Shown: positions 11,213 to 23,729, counted from the first letter of the stretch. The stretch: DNA of 64,000 bases from Macrotrachela quadricornifera (GCA_022393335.1 JAJEKB010020939.1:207533-271532); one strand, 5' to 3'. Numbers and translations: made by a program. Notes: generated from the letters alone by a model not told the origin.

Positions 11213-12283
11213 TTCATGTAACTATAATGATCTATCTGGATCCTAATAGCTGAATTTATTACTACGGTCATGTTTCGATGCGCACATCGACAACCATCCT
11301 TTACCATTATACATGATGTAGATTTTCTTTCAATTAAATATACTTACTATTCGTATTAATACCGACATTAATCTGAATAATAAAAAAAATAATTATTTCT
11401 TTGCCTACAGCATTTTGCTCGTAAAGATACTGTTATTGTTCGTCAATAGACAATGGAATGAAATAAAGCAATTTTTTCCTCACATAGTTTGTACAATAGT
11501 AGGCACAATATGTAGGAGTTATCGGTATTTCACAAAAGCATTCGATATCTTTTTGTTTAATAGTAGTATTTAAGTAGTTCGAATAAGTTTTTCAGACGTT
11601 ATTGACTGATTAGAAACGTATTTTGAGTCGAAGTCGATACCAGACTTAAGATTTATGACATATATAAGCGATCAAAGTAACAATTATTTTTTCTTAAGTA
11701 CATACTAATTTGATTGGATATAGTTCTAAAAGTTTTTGCACTAACACATGATGATTGCTGTTTGATGATAGCTATTTATTATTTTTTTTTCAAGAAGGTT
11801 CCAAATGTAGTTTTGAATTATTGAACTGAATACTAGTTGGGTAGAAGTGGCGTGCCCTTAAAAGTTAACTTCTTGGTGGATGTCGAAACGTTAGCGCATC
11901 TTGTAGACTTTAGTGAATTATGTTTACTAAAAGAAATTCGGATCCATGCTTTATTTTAAGTGATATATCGAGGTTTTAGTGAATTTTTTCTATAGAAACT
12001 TACTTTTTCAGCATACGGATATTTTCGAACTTTTACATGTAAGATCACTGTTCATATTACTTTATCGTTCCATACTCGAGAATAGATTTTAAAATCACGA
12101 CAAAATCGTGTTGATAGCGATTACTCAGTCTTTCGAAAACTGATAAAGGCACACAACAGATTGATAAATGCCTTTTGAATCAAGACTATGTGTATTATGT
12201 AGTCTCTAACCAACTATATATACCCATAAAAGAGTTCGAACCACTACGTTGTTCGTGCCGAAATACAATAGAATGTTGTAGTT
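11213..12283. other. Intergenic, no supported gene
   Basis: No long frame, splice-consistent exon or repeat could be supported. Confidence 0.5.
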
Positions 12284-12605
12284 ACCCTCAAGAATACTAG
12301 AAAAAAAACTGATTTTTGAATTTTGACTCGAAACTTTGCAGAGAGATGGGTCTTAACAAGAATAGTCTATTGTGAAAGTTTCAAACCTTTTGATTTATTC
12401 CTATTCTAAGATGCGTTTATGGTACAAGCTTGCCTTTATACCGCTCATATATATGTATAGATTCGATGTTTCTATTTCAGAATAAGAGAAAATCAAAAAG
12501 ATTTGAATCTTTCTTAATGGGCAATTCTCGTTAGGACCTATCTCTCTGCAAATTTTCAAGTCGAAATTCCAAAATCAGTTCTTTTTTGCTATTCCTGAAG
12601 GTGTT
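12284..12605. repeat. Diverged inverted repeat, arms of about 130 nt
   Basis: 12284-12420 pairs with the reverse complement of 12470-12605. Shared landmarks are the TTTGCAGAGAGATgGGTC block near 12335 and its complement near 12540, and the AACTGATTTTTGAATTT block near 12309. A 50-nt centre separates the arms. Non-coding. Confidence 0.7.
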
Positions 12606-13669
12606 GATCCAAATTCTTTTCAAAGCATCCATGGCTCATTAGGAACTGTATGATGCATATAGTTACGACTCTAAAACCGATCTATCAATTCATTGCCATC
12701 TCTTGTTAGCGTGTTTGATCTCTGGAATGTAGGCCACTGGTGCTTCCAATGCAAATATCAGTTCGTTTTGCTAACTATCAACGACAAGCATGTGAGAACA
12801 CACATGTGATATAAGTTTCATTGTTTCTTATTATCCAATATTTATCATGTCTGTTTTATCTCTTGGACTTCATGAAACATAATAACTATTTTAGACTAGT
12901 GCTGCATTCAGATCCATAGATTCTGCTGTTTATTATCGTACTGTTTTGAATTAGCATTGATTTAAGAAGTTCTATTTCTAGGATAAATAATCGTTATTAT
13001 TGTATGCGAAGGTCAGTTTCATTAATAGATACAACTACATCTCTTAGTGTGAACTACTCTTTTGTCTAGTTGTTCAATAAATAGTATTGATTAATTGATA
13101 AAAATAAGAAACATACTTCTGTTCAATGAAATTATTATTTATTCCTTTGTCAAGAGGAAATTCTTAATCCACTAGATAACAGTAGTTTGTTCACTTTTTG
13201 CTATCGATGATAATATGAGACAGACAACAGAACTGTCCTTTTTCTTTACTTACTTTGATATTATTATTTCAGCTAGCTTTCTCATTCCTCTCCATTATAT
13301 TATATAAAATAATATTGTCTAGAATTCGTTATAAAAAAATTTATATTTCATCCATCATTGAATAATAGTCGATTGAACACAAATTTTTAATAGTTCATTT
13401 TCATTCTTCAATTAGCTTTGTTACACAAATAAAGAAATTTTGATCCTTCTGGTAAGTTATTTTTGTCGAAAAGATACATCTGTAAAAAGTTCATTGTTGA
13501 TTAAGAAATTACACTCATGTGTATTTCTGTCACAGTTACAATCTATTCTTTTAATATTGAAAATTTGTAGTAAAAATAAGTACATGACATGATAGCAATT
13601 TTTCGAAACTTCGTATTATTCACTTTTATAGTTTTTAAGCATTCATACACGTTAATAAAATAAAAAACA
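12606..13669. other. Intergenic and upstream region of the ADP-ribosyltransferase gene
   Basis: No supported gene. It must contain the promoter of the gene starting at 13670, but no specific element is recognisable. Confidence 0.45.
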
Positions 13670-16600
13670 ATGGAATGTCATCATAAAAAGAGGAAAACAG
13701 CTAATAACGGTGATCAAGTTCAACTAGAACTATCAACACTTACGGTTGATCAGGAAGCAACAAATGACCAACGTCTTGATTTAAATGAAGATACTAACAT
13801 TCAAAACGATCAAATAGTTGTTAAAAATGTTCATAATCAGGCTAAGCAGACATCAGTCCTGTGCGGTGATGAAAAAGCAAAAAATCGACGTTCTGCATTA
13901 ACCAAGAATGTTCGTGTTCAAACTGAAAACAACAATCATGCTCACTATTGGAGAAACGTATAGTTTACGAGACATAACAAGCCAAGGAGTCAACATCCAA
14001 ATTGATACACCAGATACGATTATTGCACCACACCAAAAGTTAGATGGAGAAAGAATAGTTGATCAAAGGCAACTAATGACAGTTATAGAAAATTTTAATA
14101 ATACACCAAATGAGACGATAAGACATAATTACCGGATGGTGGAAGCCGTTGCTGAGGAACCAATGTTAATCACTTCAAATATTACCCAAGATTTTCAAGA
14201 AAATTTTGATCCTATTGTCGGTTACGCCGAAGAACCTTTGCTACCACTTGGCAAAGCATGTGCTCCATTAATGAACATTATTTCGAAGTTATCCTTCTAT
14301 GTTGAACTAGCATTGAATGAAGCTTCAGAAAATCCACCTGATGGATTAACGGTTGATGAAAGTGCTGCCATCCGTCTATATACAATTGAATGGGAACGAG
14401 GAGAAAGGAGTCTTTATTCCATGCTCAATTATACACTCAAAACTGACTCTCGCGAGAATCTTCAACCTTATTTTAAATATCTGAAACTTTTTATAACTGC
14501 ACTAGCAAAATTACCATGTGTTCCACCATTAACTGTTTGGCGAGGAGTAACAAAAGATCTAAGTTCAGAATTTTCACCAGGCACTCCAGTTATTTGGTGG
14601 GCATTTTCATCTTGCACAAGTTCATTGCTTGTACTTGAAAACAACATGTATTTGGGCACTTCTGGTAAGAGAACATTATTCTCTGTTGAAGCTATTAATG
14701 GTCGAACAATACAAGCTCATTCACATTTTACTACTGAAGATGAAATTCTTCTCCTACCTGGCACTCAAATGATAGTTCAATCATTAGTGAGTCCAGCACC
14801 TGATCTCTATATCATTCATTTGAAACAGATCAAACCAGATGAAGTACTTCTTCAACTTCCATTCGAAGGTATCTCAATGTTTTTCAATTATTTCATTTGA
14901 ATTTACAATATTTCTAAATTTAGATGCGCATCTGTATCCAGAAATTGAGTAAGTCTAATTAAATCCTATGTCAATTATATTTTAAAGAAGAATCTATTGA
15001 ATTTCTAAGACGTTCTTGGTATCAAAAGAAGAGATTCATCATTTCACTCTGCTTATTGAGTATTCTCATCATTGGTGGAATAATTCTTGGTGCTGTGTTG
15101 GGAACAAGATCTAAAGGTAAGATTTTTAATCTATTTTTTACTTCTAAGATTCTTCAAACATATTCTCATTGACAATCAAACATTCATAAATCATTAAATT
15201 CTGATTGCTTTTCATTTATTATATGATATACCCACAAATGTAAACATGTTAGCTATCTATCTTCGTTATCGATGTAAAAGCAATTTACGACTAGGAAAAT
15301 CAATATCATCTGATTAAATCGTTTTATTTAAACTGAAGTTTTTGAACATTATAATTACCAAAAATATGTGTATGCGACAAAAGGATTAAGATCCATGAAC
15401 AGTAGATTCATATTTTCAGTGAATTTTATGGGACAAACTCGAATTTTGATTTGAAGATTTGAAAGAGTTTCATAACTTTGTTGTGAATTAGCAAATAAAT
15501 TTTCTCTGGAACACCTTAGATTGTCGGTGCATTTACATATACTGTCTCAATTGTGGCACGTTTCTTCTTCGAAATGAAAAAGCACGAACGAGGAACATTT
15601 AGATTATATATCGTAACTTTTTAGAATAGGGCTATTGTTATTCAACCTGCTCATCGAATAAGAAAAAAAATAAAAGAACTTGATGAAAATATCTTATAAG
15701 ATATGATGTGAATGTACTTTTCTAACTTATCATTTAATCTTTCTTGTACTGATGTTTCTGTGTTAAGCGACAACAGATAGTTTAATTATAGGAATTTTTT
15801 TCTAAGTTCACAAAATTTGCTAAAGCCTTTTTCGAGATCTCCTCTTCTGAGACTCTTATAGTCTTCGAAAAATATTTTCAACCATACTTGATTAGACATT
15901 TTGCCCTATCTAGCAAAAAAATTAACTGTCTACGATATTGCATCGCAAAATTACATTTAAAAAGAGTGATCTACAGATATCAAAATTATCTTTATATTTT
16001 GTACAGAACAAGGTATCTTATTTCCATTAATAATATTACGAATAAATTATCGATAAATGATCAGTTACACAATACTCACTATTTATGTGCTTTCACGTTC
16101 TTCAAAATTTATCAATCGTAAAAATTTTATTACAAACTCTTCTAATATAAAAATACCATGAAAACAGCATTTTGAAAACTTCTTTATGTGAATTTAGAAA
16201 ACAAAAGCCTTTATATAAAGTACCTAAGTGATATAATCAGTCTTTAATTGAAAAACTTCTTATTTTAAAATAAAGAAAACAACCACAAACTGGTAAACCT
16301 TTATTAAAATATATATTATATCAGAATATTATTAAGCGTTGCTCAATAGAGACAAAGGAAAAGTTGCCCATATGAAAGAGCCTATCAGATGAACCAACTG
16401 AAAAATACTATTATCTATTGTTCATCAAGAAACATAATGAATATCTATTCAACGCTTGTATTTTCCGTACAATATGATCTTTTCACTATTATTTTCCTTT
16501 AGGGCTCATATGCACCAAACCATTTCAAGCAGCAACACTCTACAAGTCTGGGAAAAATCCATCTTCTGCAACACTGGACCACTTCAGAAACGACAGAGAA

Positions 16601-17307
16601 ATAGATATAGCAATAGCTAACTCTGGCAACAACGCCATCAGTTTGATACTTGGTGATATAAATGGAAACTTTCAGACTCCAATGAACTATACTGTTGGCC
16701 TATTCCCACAATCTATAACATCAGCTGATTTCAATAATGATAACAAAACTGATTTGGCAGTGGCCAACTTCAATGACAACACTGTTAGTGTGTTCCTTAG
16801 CAATGGAAATGGAATCTTTTAGACTCCAATGAATTATACTGTTGGTCAAAATCCACAGTCTATAACATCAGCTGATTTCAATAATGATAACATAACTGAC
16901 CTGGCAGTTGCCAACTTTAATGACAACACCATCAGTGTGTTGCTTGGCAATGGAAATGGAATCTTTCAGACTCCAATGAACTATACTGTTGGTCGAAGCC
17001 CACAATTTATAACATCAGCTGATTTCAATAATGATAAAAAACTGGATCTGGCAGNNNNNNNNNNACATCAGCTGATTTCAATAATGATAAAAAACTGGAT
17101 CTGGCAGTGGCCAACTACAATGACAACACCGTCGGTATACTGTTCGGCAACGGTGATGGGACTTTTCAGCCTCAAAGCTCATATGCAACTGGAATAAGTC
17201 CAGTATTTGCAGTAACAGGTGATCTGAACAATGATAAAAAACTAGATCTGATCGTGACTAATTATGGGTCCGAAAATTTGTCTATTTCTATGAACGTCTG
17301 CAACTAA
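13670..17307 (+). CDS. Composite membrane protein: arginine ADP-ribosyltransferase, TM helix, FG-GAP repeats (frame-broken as assembled)
   Basis: Part 1 (from 13670): a hydrophilic N-terminal stretch, then an arginine-specific mono-ADP-ribosyltransferase domain in the frame 13908-14868. The R-S-ExE signature is visible as VWRGV, the FSSCTSS strand and TTEDEI (Glu-x-Glu), which marks Arg-specific NAD-dependent transferases. Exons 14924-14948 and about 14988-15115 then encode a basic stop followed by one hydrophobic helix (FIISLCLLSILIIGGIILG). After a 1.4-kb intron, 16503-17307 encodes about five FG-GAP/VCBS repeats with DFNNDxxxDLAVAN calcium-loop motifs. With no signal peptide and an R/K-rich flank before the helix, a type II topology (enzyme inside, propeller outside) is the simplest reading. 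Defects: a frame change near 13910-13960 (small intron or 1-nt shift), a phase mismatch between the two small exons, a TAG at 16820-16822 where sister repeats have CAG, and an N gap. Several may be assembly errors; otherwise the copy is decaying. Confidence 0.75.
15117..16501 (+). other. Long intron of the ADP-ribosyltransferase/FG-GAP gene
   Basis: Begins with GTAAGA right after the transmembrane exon (AAAG) and ends in TTTAG before GGCTCATATGC. Phase 1 on both sides joins cleanly. At 1.4 kb it is about 25 times the usual intron here, so it probably holds inserted material, but I identified no element inside. The frame at 15888-16121 is not gene-like. Confidence 0.6.
17055..17064. other. Assembly gap (10 N) between duplicated contig ends
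   Basis: The 43 bases before the gap (17012-17054) are identical to the 43 bases after it (17065-17107). Removing the gap and one copy keeps the FG-GAP reading frame open, so this is an unmerged overlap rather than missing sequence. Confidence 0.9.
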
Positions 17308-20214
17308 CTAATCGTAAAAATTTTTTTGTTTATTGTTTCTCTTTTTAAGTTTCTATTAGTAGATATACATTTACGATTATCTCCTATTTTATCCGATTTA
17401 ATAAGAAACAGCATTTCATGACGATGTTACATTACAGTGACAGAGCCATTTGTGATGAATTTAGAATTTCTATTAGTAGGCTTCTAACCTATTTTTACAA
17501 CAATAGACATTGAGGAAGATATGACGATGGGTATGTTGTCTAGCACAATCTTGAAATTTGAATTGCTGTTGTCATCATGTGAACTAATTTTGTTTAAGTG
17601 TTACCAGTCATACTCGAACTAGAGTGAGAGAATGGAGAAAGTATTAGATATTTAGGACAATGGTTTCACATTTTTGTGTAAATATCACTATTTTTTTAAC
17701 TTGAGAAGTGGATGAATTTATGCGATGATTATTTTTAACTATTAATGTTATAACCATATTTATGGTTGAAAGCTATAAAAATATTGTTCAATTACATGAT
17801 AATTTTTGCTGATCGATTTGGTTTCTTCGATTAACAACAATTAACTTTGTAAATTATATGTACACAATGAATTAGTAAAAGTAAATCAAATTCCTATTAT
17901 AATGATATTATATAAGCAATCGGCTCAGAACATACCAGAATTCTTGGTAATGTTGTTGTGAATCTATCATACAAAGTTTTAGAAAACTAGTAGAATAAAC
18001 GTTCTAATCAGATGTTCATTCAAACTACTAATTGAAGGTCTACAAAACTATGAACATTTTATTGGTTGAATTGTTTTTGCGTTTAGTTAAATCACTTCCA
18101 GTATCTAAAGCACGCTTCCAATTGTTCCCTCGACTGTAGGGAGGGTCATATAAAAAAAAAGTTTGTATGTATGTCTGTAGCTGTCAGGGTAAAAAAAAAT
18201 ATCGTCTAAAAGGTTGATGAGCACTTGTCTTCCACATACACTTCCTGTAAACTTTGACCAAAGGTTTTCAGGATTGGGGAATCGAATAGTACTATTAGTT
18301 TTTTGATTTTCTAATGAAGGAGCTTTTATTGGAGTGCTGATTAGAAGACTATCGTGTGAAGTTGAGAATGGTGGTTCGAATTTTTCCAGTTGGCCTTTGA
18401 AAGATTCTAAGGACTAGACATGAGCAGAGAAGAGAAGACAACAACTTAATATGGTTCATTTCTAATGAAAGTTATGAGTGATATGGATTTGTTTGAAACA
18501 AGAATGAATACAGAAGAGAATATTACTTCACCTATACAGCATATTCCGATTCAGCTTGTAGGAAAAAGTGACTTTATTGGAATTTATCAATTGTATGTTA
18601 TGTATATGAGTATTTTCAAGTCTTGCCATACGTAATAACTACAGAACAATAATCTTTAAATATAGAATCCGATATCTATTATTATAAATATGAAGACAAT
18701 TTTTTTTGTCATTGACTTTTAAAATGTGATCTATAATAAGCTTGCTTGTCGCTCGGTCAAAAAAACATCGATCTAAAGATCATTGCTCAGTTATTTTCAG
18801 TATACGACTTTCATTCAACCAGATTATTGAGTCTAGGAACTCAGCCAGTAGCAAATTTTCTACATCAAACTTTTGACCAATCAGACTCTTTCTGTTTGAA
18901 ATTTCAGCGAATGACATGTTTTCCAAAATCTAGCTTTCATCGAATTAGAATTTAATATGCACATGTAAATCCAAATATGAAAAAAACGATCAGATTATGA
19001 GGGAGAGATAATATAAACTTGGAGGAAAGAAAGCTTAGATGTATTTGGATAATTTCATCCGAGCAACAATAATGACTCATGATGGAAAAAAACACAAAAT
19101 AAAAAGAATAGAAATGTCCAAGCTGTATGTTATGTAGATAAGCGTTTGTTTTTGTCTGCTACAGAGGAAAGAATAAAAAACAAGAGAACAGCGTGTAGTG
19201 TAGAATGACGAAAACAATGTGCGCAAAAAATATTCATCCACTCTCACCATTAGTATGATGTGTATGAAACAGTATGAATAGTTGATTCAGGTAGACAAAT
19301 ATTACTTGGAAAAAATCAAGCAACTTCAATGAATAAAAATATGTAAGATAGATTGTTTATATGCATAGAAACAACTTTATTAGATTTCAGCGTTAGTTTT
19401 CATTGTAAGTATATTACATTATCTATATATCGATTTTTTCATATAATGTGATACGTCAAGTATAACTATTTACTTCAAAATTCGAAGGAAGTTTCTATAT
19501 TACGTTATAGAATAAACTCAAAGATGCAAAGAAATATACTTCATTTTTCGGAAAATTGTTTCTACATACCCTTCAAATATATATACTGTAAATTCCTTAC
19601 ACTTTAGTTCAGAGTCGAGATCGAAATTCACCTATTCCTAGGAAAAATATTTACAGCTCCGTAATAAATTTTTCTCCGTTCAAAGCAAGGTGAATAGAAG
19701 CTGTTACTAGAAGCAATAAAGGCAAGAAAATAATTGAATAACGAACATTAGAATATCATATATTGTCTCTTTCCTTTTGATCTATCCTATTCCATTCGTT
19801 TCTTATGTTACTATGATTTTTTCGAATAGAGCGAAATTACTTAATTTCGCCCAAACTTAAAATCAATACACAAGAGGGAGTCATATTTCTAGTTTCTTAG
19901 AAAGGGAAGAAATAGGCAAACAAATCTCAACAAGTAGATTTAGAAGCAAGAAAGCTCAAAAGTGATGAGGACAATTATTCGTTTGTCTCCTATATATTTC
20001 CATTTATATGATAGAATACATGATGAATTTAGATGTGATTATGAGAAAACCAATGTTTTAGAAAAGGTAGTGAAAGTCAACAATTTGATCAGGAGCATCC
20101 TTTCGCCCACAATAAAGAGATACATATTTGATAAACACTTCCATCCATGAAAATCTCGCTGTTGATAGTTTTATTTGTAGATAACTCTGACGATTGTTTT
20201 GAACGTCTATATTC
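17308..20214. other. 2.9 kb intergenic, no supported gene
   Basis: A/T-rich with only short chance frames (18746-18955; 19962-20150). A poly-A-rich block near 18140-18200 and scattered pyrimidine tracts are the only visible texture. I see no repeat pair or splice-consistent exon. Confidence 0.45.
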
Positions 20215-21138
20215 ATGGATGTGGATCCAGGATCGAACTTTTATCAACAAATTAGAAGAACTTTGTCGCAAGATCATTATGACGCGGAAATCAATCGTGC
20301 TCTCGAACGGCTTGCATTCAACATTGTGGTTATAGGTTCGCCACGAGTTGGAAAAAGTCAATTGATCAATGCATTATGTGAAGGCCATGCTGTTGCAAAA
20401 ACGAGCTCAAGTCTTGACTCATGTACAAGAGAAATACAAAAATATGCATTGGGATCTCATCAAGTACAAGTTGAGGGACTACCACCGATTGAGATCAATT
20501 TTTTTGACACTCCTGGTGTTGAATCGTGGAAAGATAAAGAAGGTCAACAAAAATTTCTCGAATTCATTGACAAAAGTAACCCAATATGTGTAATTTACTG
20601 TGCATCTCCTGGTTCCTTTTCACCCCTAGAACCACTTCGTTTTCTATTAGAGCATTGCAAAAACAATCATATTATTTGTGCTTTGGTCTGTACAAATATG
20701 TGGTCAAATAAGAATCGAAACGTAGTTATCGAAGAATTCAAAAAAGAGTTATGTATATTTGGTGCTGAACAAGAGAAAAATTTTGATCAAGATCATTCAC
20801 GTAAACAACATCAGATCATGTTTTTTGGCAACGGTGCTCTTTGTACCATGGTGAATTCAATCAAATATGAAGATCCAGAAATGGAACTTGAAAAACCTGT
20901 ACAGGGAGTGGATGAACTTATCCAAAGTATTATGGAATTACTAGATGACACGAAAGTACTTGGATGGTGTATCGCTGTTCTTGGTCGCCGTAGTTTTTGG
21001 GAGAAAATTATTCAGAAAACTAATGGATTCGCTTAATCGCGCTTCTTAGAACTAAAAAATGTAGGAGATATAACTATCGCCGAATTTTCAAAGGAGGTTC
21101 TGATTTGTGCCGCAAAAGCATTTTTGAACGCACGGTAA
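20215..21138 (+). CDS. P-loop GTPase (GIMAP/IRG-like G domain), copy 1; in-frame stop near the end
   Basis: A 273-residue frame from 20215 ends at TAA 21034-21036. G domain: P-loop GSPRVGKSQ at 41-49 (GxxxxGKS), candidate switch Thr at 71 in SLDSCT, G3 as DTPG at 98-101, and CTNMW around 159-163 where other families have NKxD or TKxD. This places it among TRAFAC-type GTPases related to AIG1/GIMAP or dynamin-like groups; the divergent G4 weakens finer naming. After the TAA the same frame stays open for 33 more codons to 21138 (ending AKAFLNAR), and this segment resembles the end of copy 2 in position and character. The TAA is therefore probably a recent nonsense change, a sequencing error, or readthrough. 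Copy 2 lies 640 nt downstream in the same direction, so the pair arose by tandem duplication. Cellular role unknown. Confidence 0.75.
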
Positions 21139-21774
21139 ACCAAAAACAGAGTAATATATTCATACCATTTTATAGACTCGATTACTATATTATAGTTTGT
21201 ATTAAACTGAATTATGTGATGTTTGTTTTTAGATGAATATTTTTGTAACATTATCAATAGAAAATTCATCATTGTTGTATGCGATTAGCCACGTGCAAGT
21301 AAGAAATTCACTTGTCAATAAGGTACGCAGAAAATTGGTTTCTAGGATAAATCCAATTTTAAACTAAGGTAAAGAATGAATCAAGGCTTATACACTTCGA
21401 CAGGATGTGTTTAGAATGGAAATGTAAACTTAGATTTCAATAGTGAACTTATTTATGGAACCATGACATCATTGAAAGACAAGAATATAGATCAGCTGTG
21501 AAGTCACACGTTCGATGAAATGTCAAGCATATTACTAAAAGTGTTATTGAATTCATCGTGGCCATCACTGAGAAACAAAGATTTTGGTATTTCGTCGCTC
21601 TTCTATGGCATCATATTCATTTTATTAATGATCAACATTTTAATAATTGTTTTTTTTCTTATGCCTTCAATCCTTCTCACTCTTAAATCTGATGACTTTT
21701 AAAAGAGAGTCATATAGATAAAAATGTGACTTTTATTTAACAATAGTTTGTTTTAGAAAAATCTAAGATTATCA
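21139..21774. other. Spacer between the two GTPase genes
   Basis: Contains a 60-codon open frame (21520-21702) with one strongly hydrophobic stretch (residues about 29-55). It could be a membrane-anchor exon of one of the GTPase genes, but no matching splice sites were found and A/T-rich noise readily gives such hydrophobic runs. Confidence 0.35.
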
Positions 21775-22545
21775 ATGAATCAAGACCAAATAGAGGCTAA
21801 CATTGTGCTGTGTGGATCAGCACGTGTTGGAAAAAGCAGTCTTATTAATGCCATTTGTCAACAGCGACTAACAAAGAGTACTGCTAGTCTTGACACTTGC
21901 ACTCGACATTTAAACAAGTATCAGATGGAATATAAAGAAAACGATCACATACATCGAATCAATTTCTGGGATTTACCTGGCATTGAATCGTGGAATGAAA
22001 CTGACGTACGTGATCATATGATGAAATTAATTGTGGCAACAAAACCTCTATGTTTGATCTACTGTGCATCACCTGGCTCTTTTACCAAGTTAGAATATGT
22101 CGAATGGTTAGCATCAGAATGTGCTGCCCAAAAGATATTTTGTGCTCTCGTCTGTACAAATATGTGGGCTGGTCGAACTCGTCAAGTTGTTCTCAATGAA
22201 TTCCGTAACATTCTTCAAAAGGTTCATCCAAATGTTCAACCTACTGAAGCAGATAGAATAATTTATTTCGGTCATTTTGCTCTATGTACTATGGTGAATA
22301 GTGAAACATATATAGATGATGATGTTGATGTTCGAAAAGATCCATCAGGCATCAATGAACTCATCTTAGGTATCGCAAGATCTCTTGATCAAGAAAATAG
22401 ATTTGCATGGTTTCGAGTAGTTGCTCAAAATCAATCATTTTGGTCTCAAATGCGTGTTCAGTCAAATGATTTATTAAATATGTCAGTTGAAGAAGTAAAA
22501 TCTTTATGCAAGTATCATATTAACGTCTTAAATATATTTTTTTGA
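21775..22545 (+). CDS. P-loop GTPase, copy 2
   Basis: A frame of 256 residues; the last ones may be intronic. P-loop GSARVGKSS at 14-22, CTR near 42-44 in the switch region, DLPG at 67-70, and VCTNMW near 126-131. It shares long colinear similarity with copy 1 (for example the IYCASPGSF segment and the ALCTMVNS segment near residue 175). A donor GTATCA at about 22510 followed by TTGATTTAG at about 22551 would replace the last residues with a short downstream exon, so the exact C-terminus is uncertain. This copy starts directly with the G domain, lacking the roughly 27-residue N-terminal extension of copy 1. No transmembrane segment is visible. Confidence 0.75.
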   Translation: MNQDQIEANIVLCGSARVGKSSLINAICQQRLTKSTASLDTCTRHLNKYQMEYKENDHIHRINFWDLPGIESWNETDVRDHMMKLIVATKPLCLIYCASPGSFTKLEYVEWLASECAAQKIFCALVCTNMWAGRTRQVVLNEFRNILQKVHPNVQPTEADRIIYFGHFALCTMVNSETYIDDDVDVRKDPSGINELILGIARSLDQENRFAWFRVVAQNQSFWSQMRVQSNDLLNMSVEEVKSLCKYHINVLNIFF

Positions 22546-22893
22546 TTTAGAGAACAACGAAAAATAGTAGGACTCGGGTGATTACTCATCTACGAAAATC
22601 GTTAAAAAAAATTCACGAATTTTATTGATTTCTAGAATGAGAAACATTATTCTAGCAATCAATCCTACTCTGGAACGATGGGATTCGAGCAAAGCTTTGG
22701 TTCGTCCACTTACGACTCCGATACTTGCCAGTCTGAAAGTATTTCTGTCTGAATGATCACATTCTGTGACTGAACCTTTTTTTTTAAGTCGTTCCATCAA
22801 ATTCACAGAGCGAACAAACAGCCGTCAACGATCCCATCCCTGTTGCGTATTTTTATTTCGAGAAGAAGCTGACATTTCTCAGTATTTTTATAG

Positions 22894-23122
22894 GATAATC
22901 CTCCGACGACAGTGACCGATGATGATAAAAATTCATTGAGTTCGAATTCACCGTCAGATGAAAATCCGGTTATCAATGAATCATCAAGTAATAAAAAAAT
23001 TTATACCATAATAATACACCAAAATCTTTTTTTTTTAATTCAAAGATATAGAGTCACAAAACAATAAACCAGATTCTGGACCAATTATCGGGTCGATGTA
23101 TGATATGAATAACCATTTCTGA
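22894..23122 (+). CDS. Possible terminal exons of an unidentified acidic protein
   Basis: Two segments (22894-22987 and 23046-23122) join in phase across a 58-nt GT-AG intron, giving a Ser/Asp/Asn-rich tail that ends with TGA. They lie downstream of GTPase copy 2 and could be its 3' end, but the linking sequence 22551-22890 does not read through. An acidic transposase leader is an alternative. Weak support. Confidence 0.3.
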
Positions 23123-23729
23123 TGATGATTGTGATCTCTTTGATAACTACTTACGTTGAATGAATATACAAGAATTTCACTTGACGAGATTTCGATAATG
23201 AACTTAGTTTTAAATAAAAACTTTATCGTTTTTCGTTATAATTAAATCCAATCATGGAGTGAATATGTTGCGAATATAAAGTCGCAGTACATCTGGTTTT
23301 TTAAAACTAAATGTTCAAGCAAAAGTATTCCATTCGTATATCATCCACAATTTCAGATGATAAGTCAAGCTGATTTCAAGAAAAAGCATATCTAAAGCAC
23401 TGTTTTAATTGCTAGCTATTATTGAAAGAAACATGAGAAAAGCAATGATCATAGGAGGTTGATCGAAATTCGACGAGCTTCAATGATCAGATTTCTTAGC
23501 TTGCGTCTTTTCGATTTTATAAACTATTTATTCGAAAGTGTTCTAGATAACATAAAGAAATTTCTAAAAACAAGTTAAGTAATATTAGCATGAGTAATTC
23601 TTCTAACAATTCGCCTTGGTTCGTATATATCCAAATAAATACATCTACTTCTAATTGAAGTACATATTCAATCGAACAATATGATTATGTACAATTGTTT
23701 ATATTGTTGTTAATTTATTTATATTTAGA
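23123..23729. other. Intergenic, no supported gene
   Basis: A/T-rich, with no supported frame or repeat. Confidence 0.45.

Noticed and set aside
12225..12260. B-box-like GTGGTTCGAAC on the minus strand
   Set aside because: No A box or cloverleaf partner upstream; an isolated match of this length is expected by chance in 64 kb.
232..19888. Recurring GGGAGGGTCATAT-like motif (232, 1500, 18137, 19866)
   Set aside because: The copies agree over only about 12-15 bases and differ in flanks; not distinguishable from chance pyrimidine tracts.
21520..21702. Small membrane protein of 60 residues between the GTPase genes
   Set aside because: Hydrophobic frames of this size are common by chance in A/T-rich DNA; no conserved feature or splice link was found.
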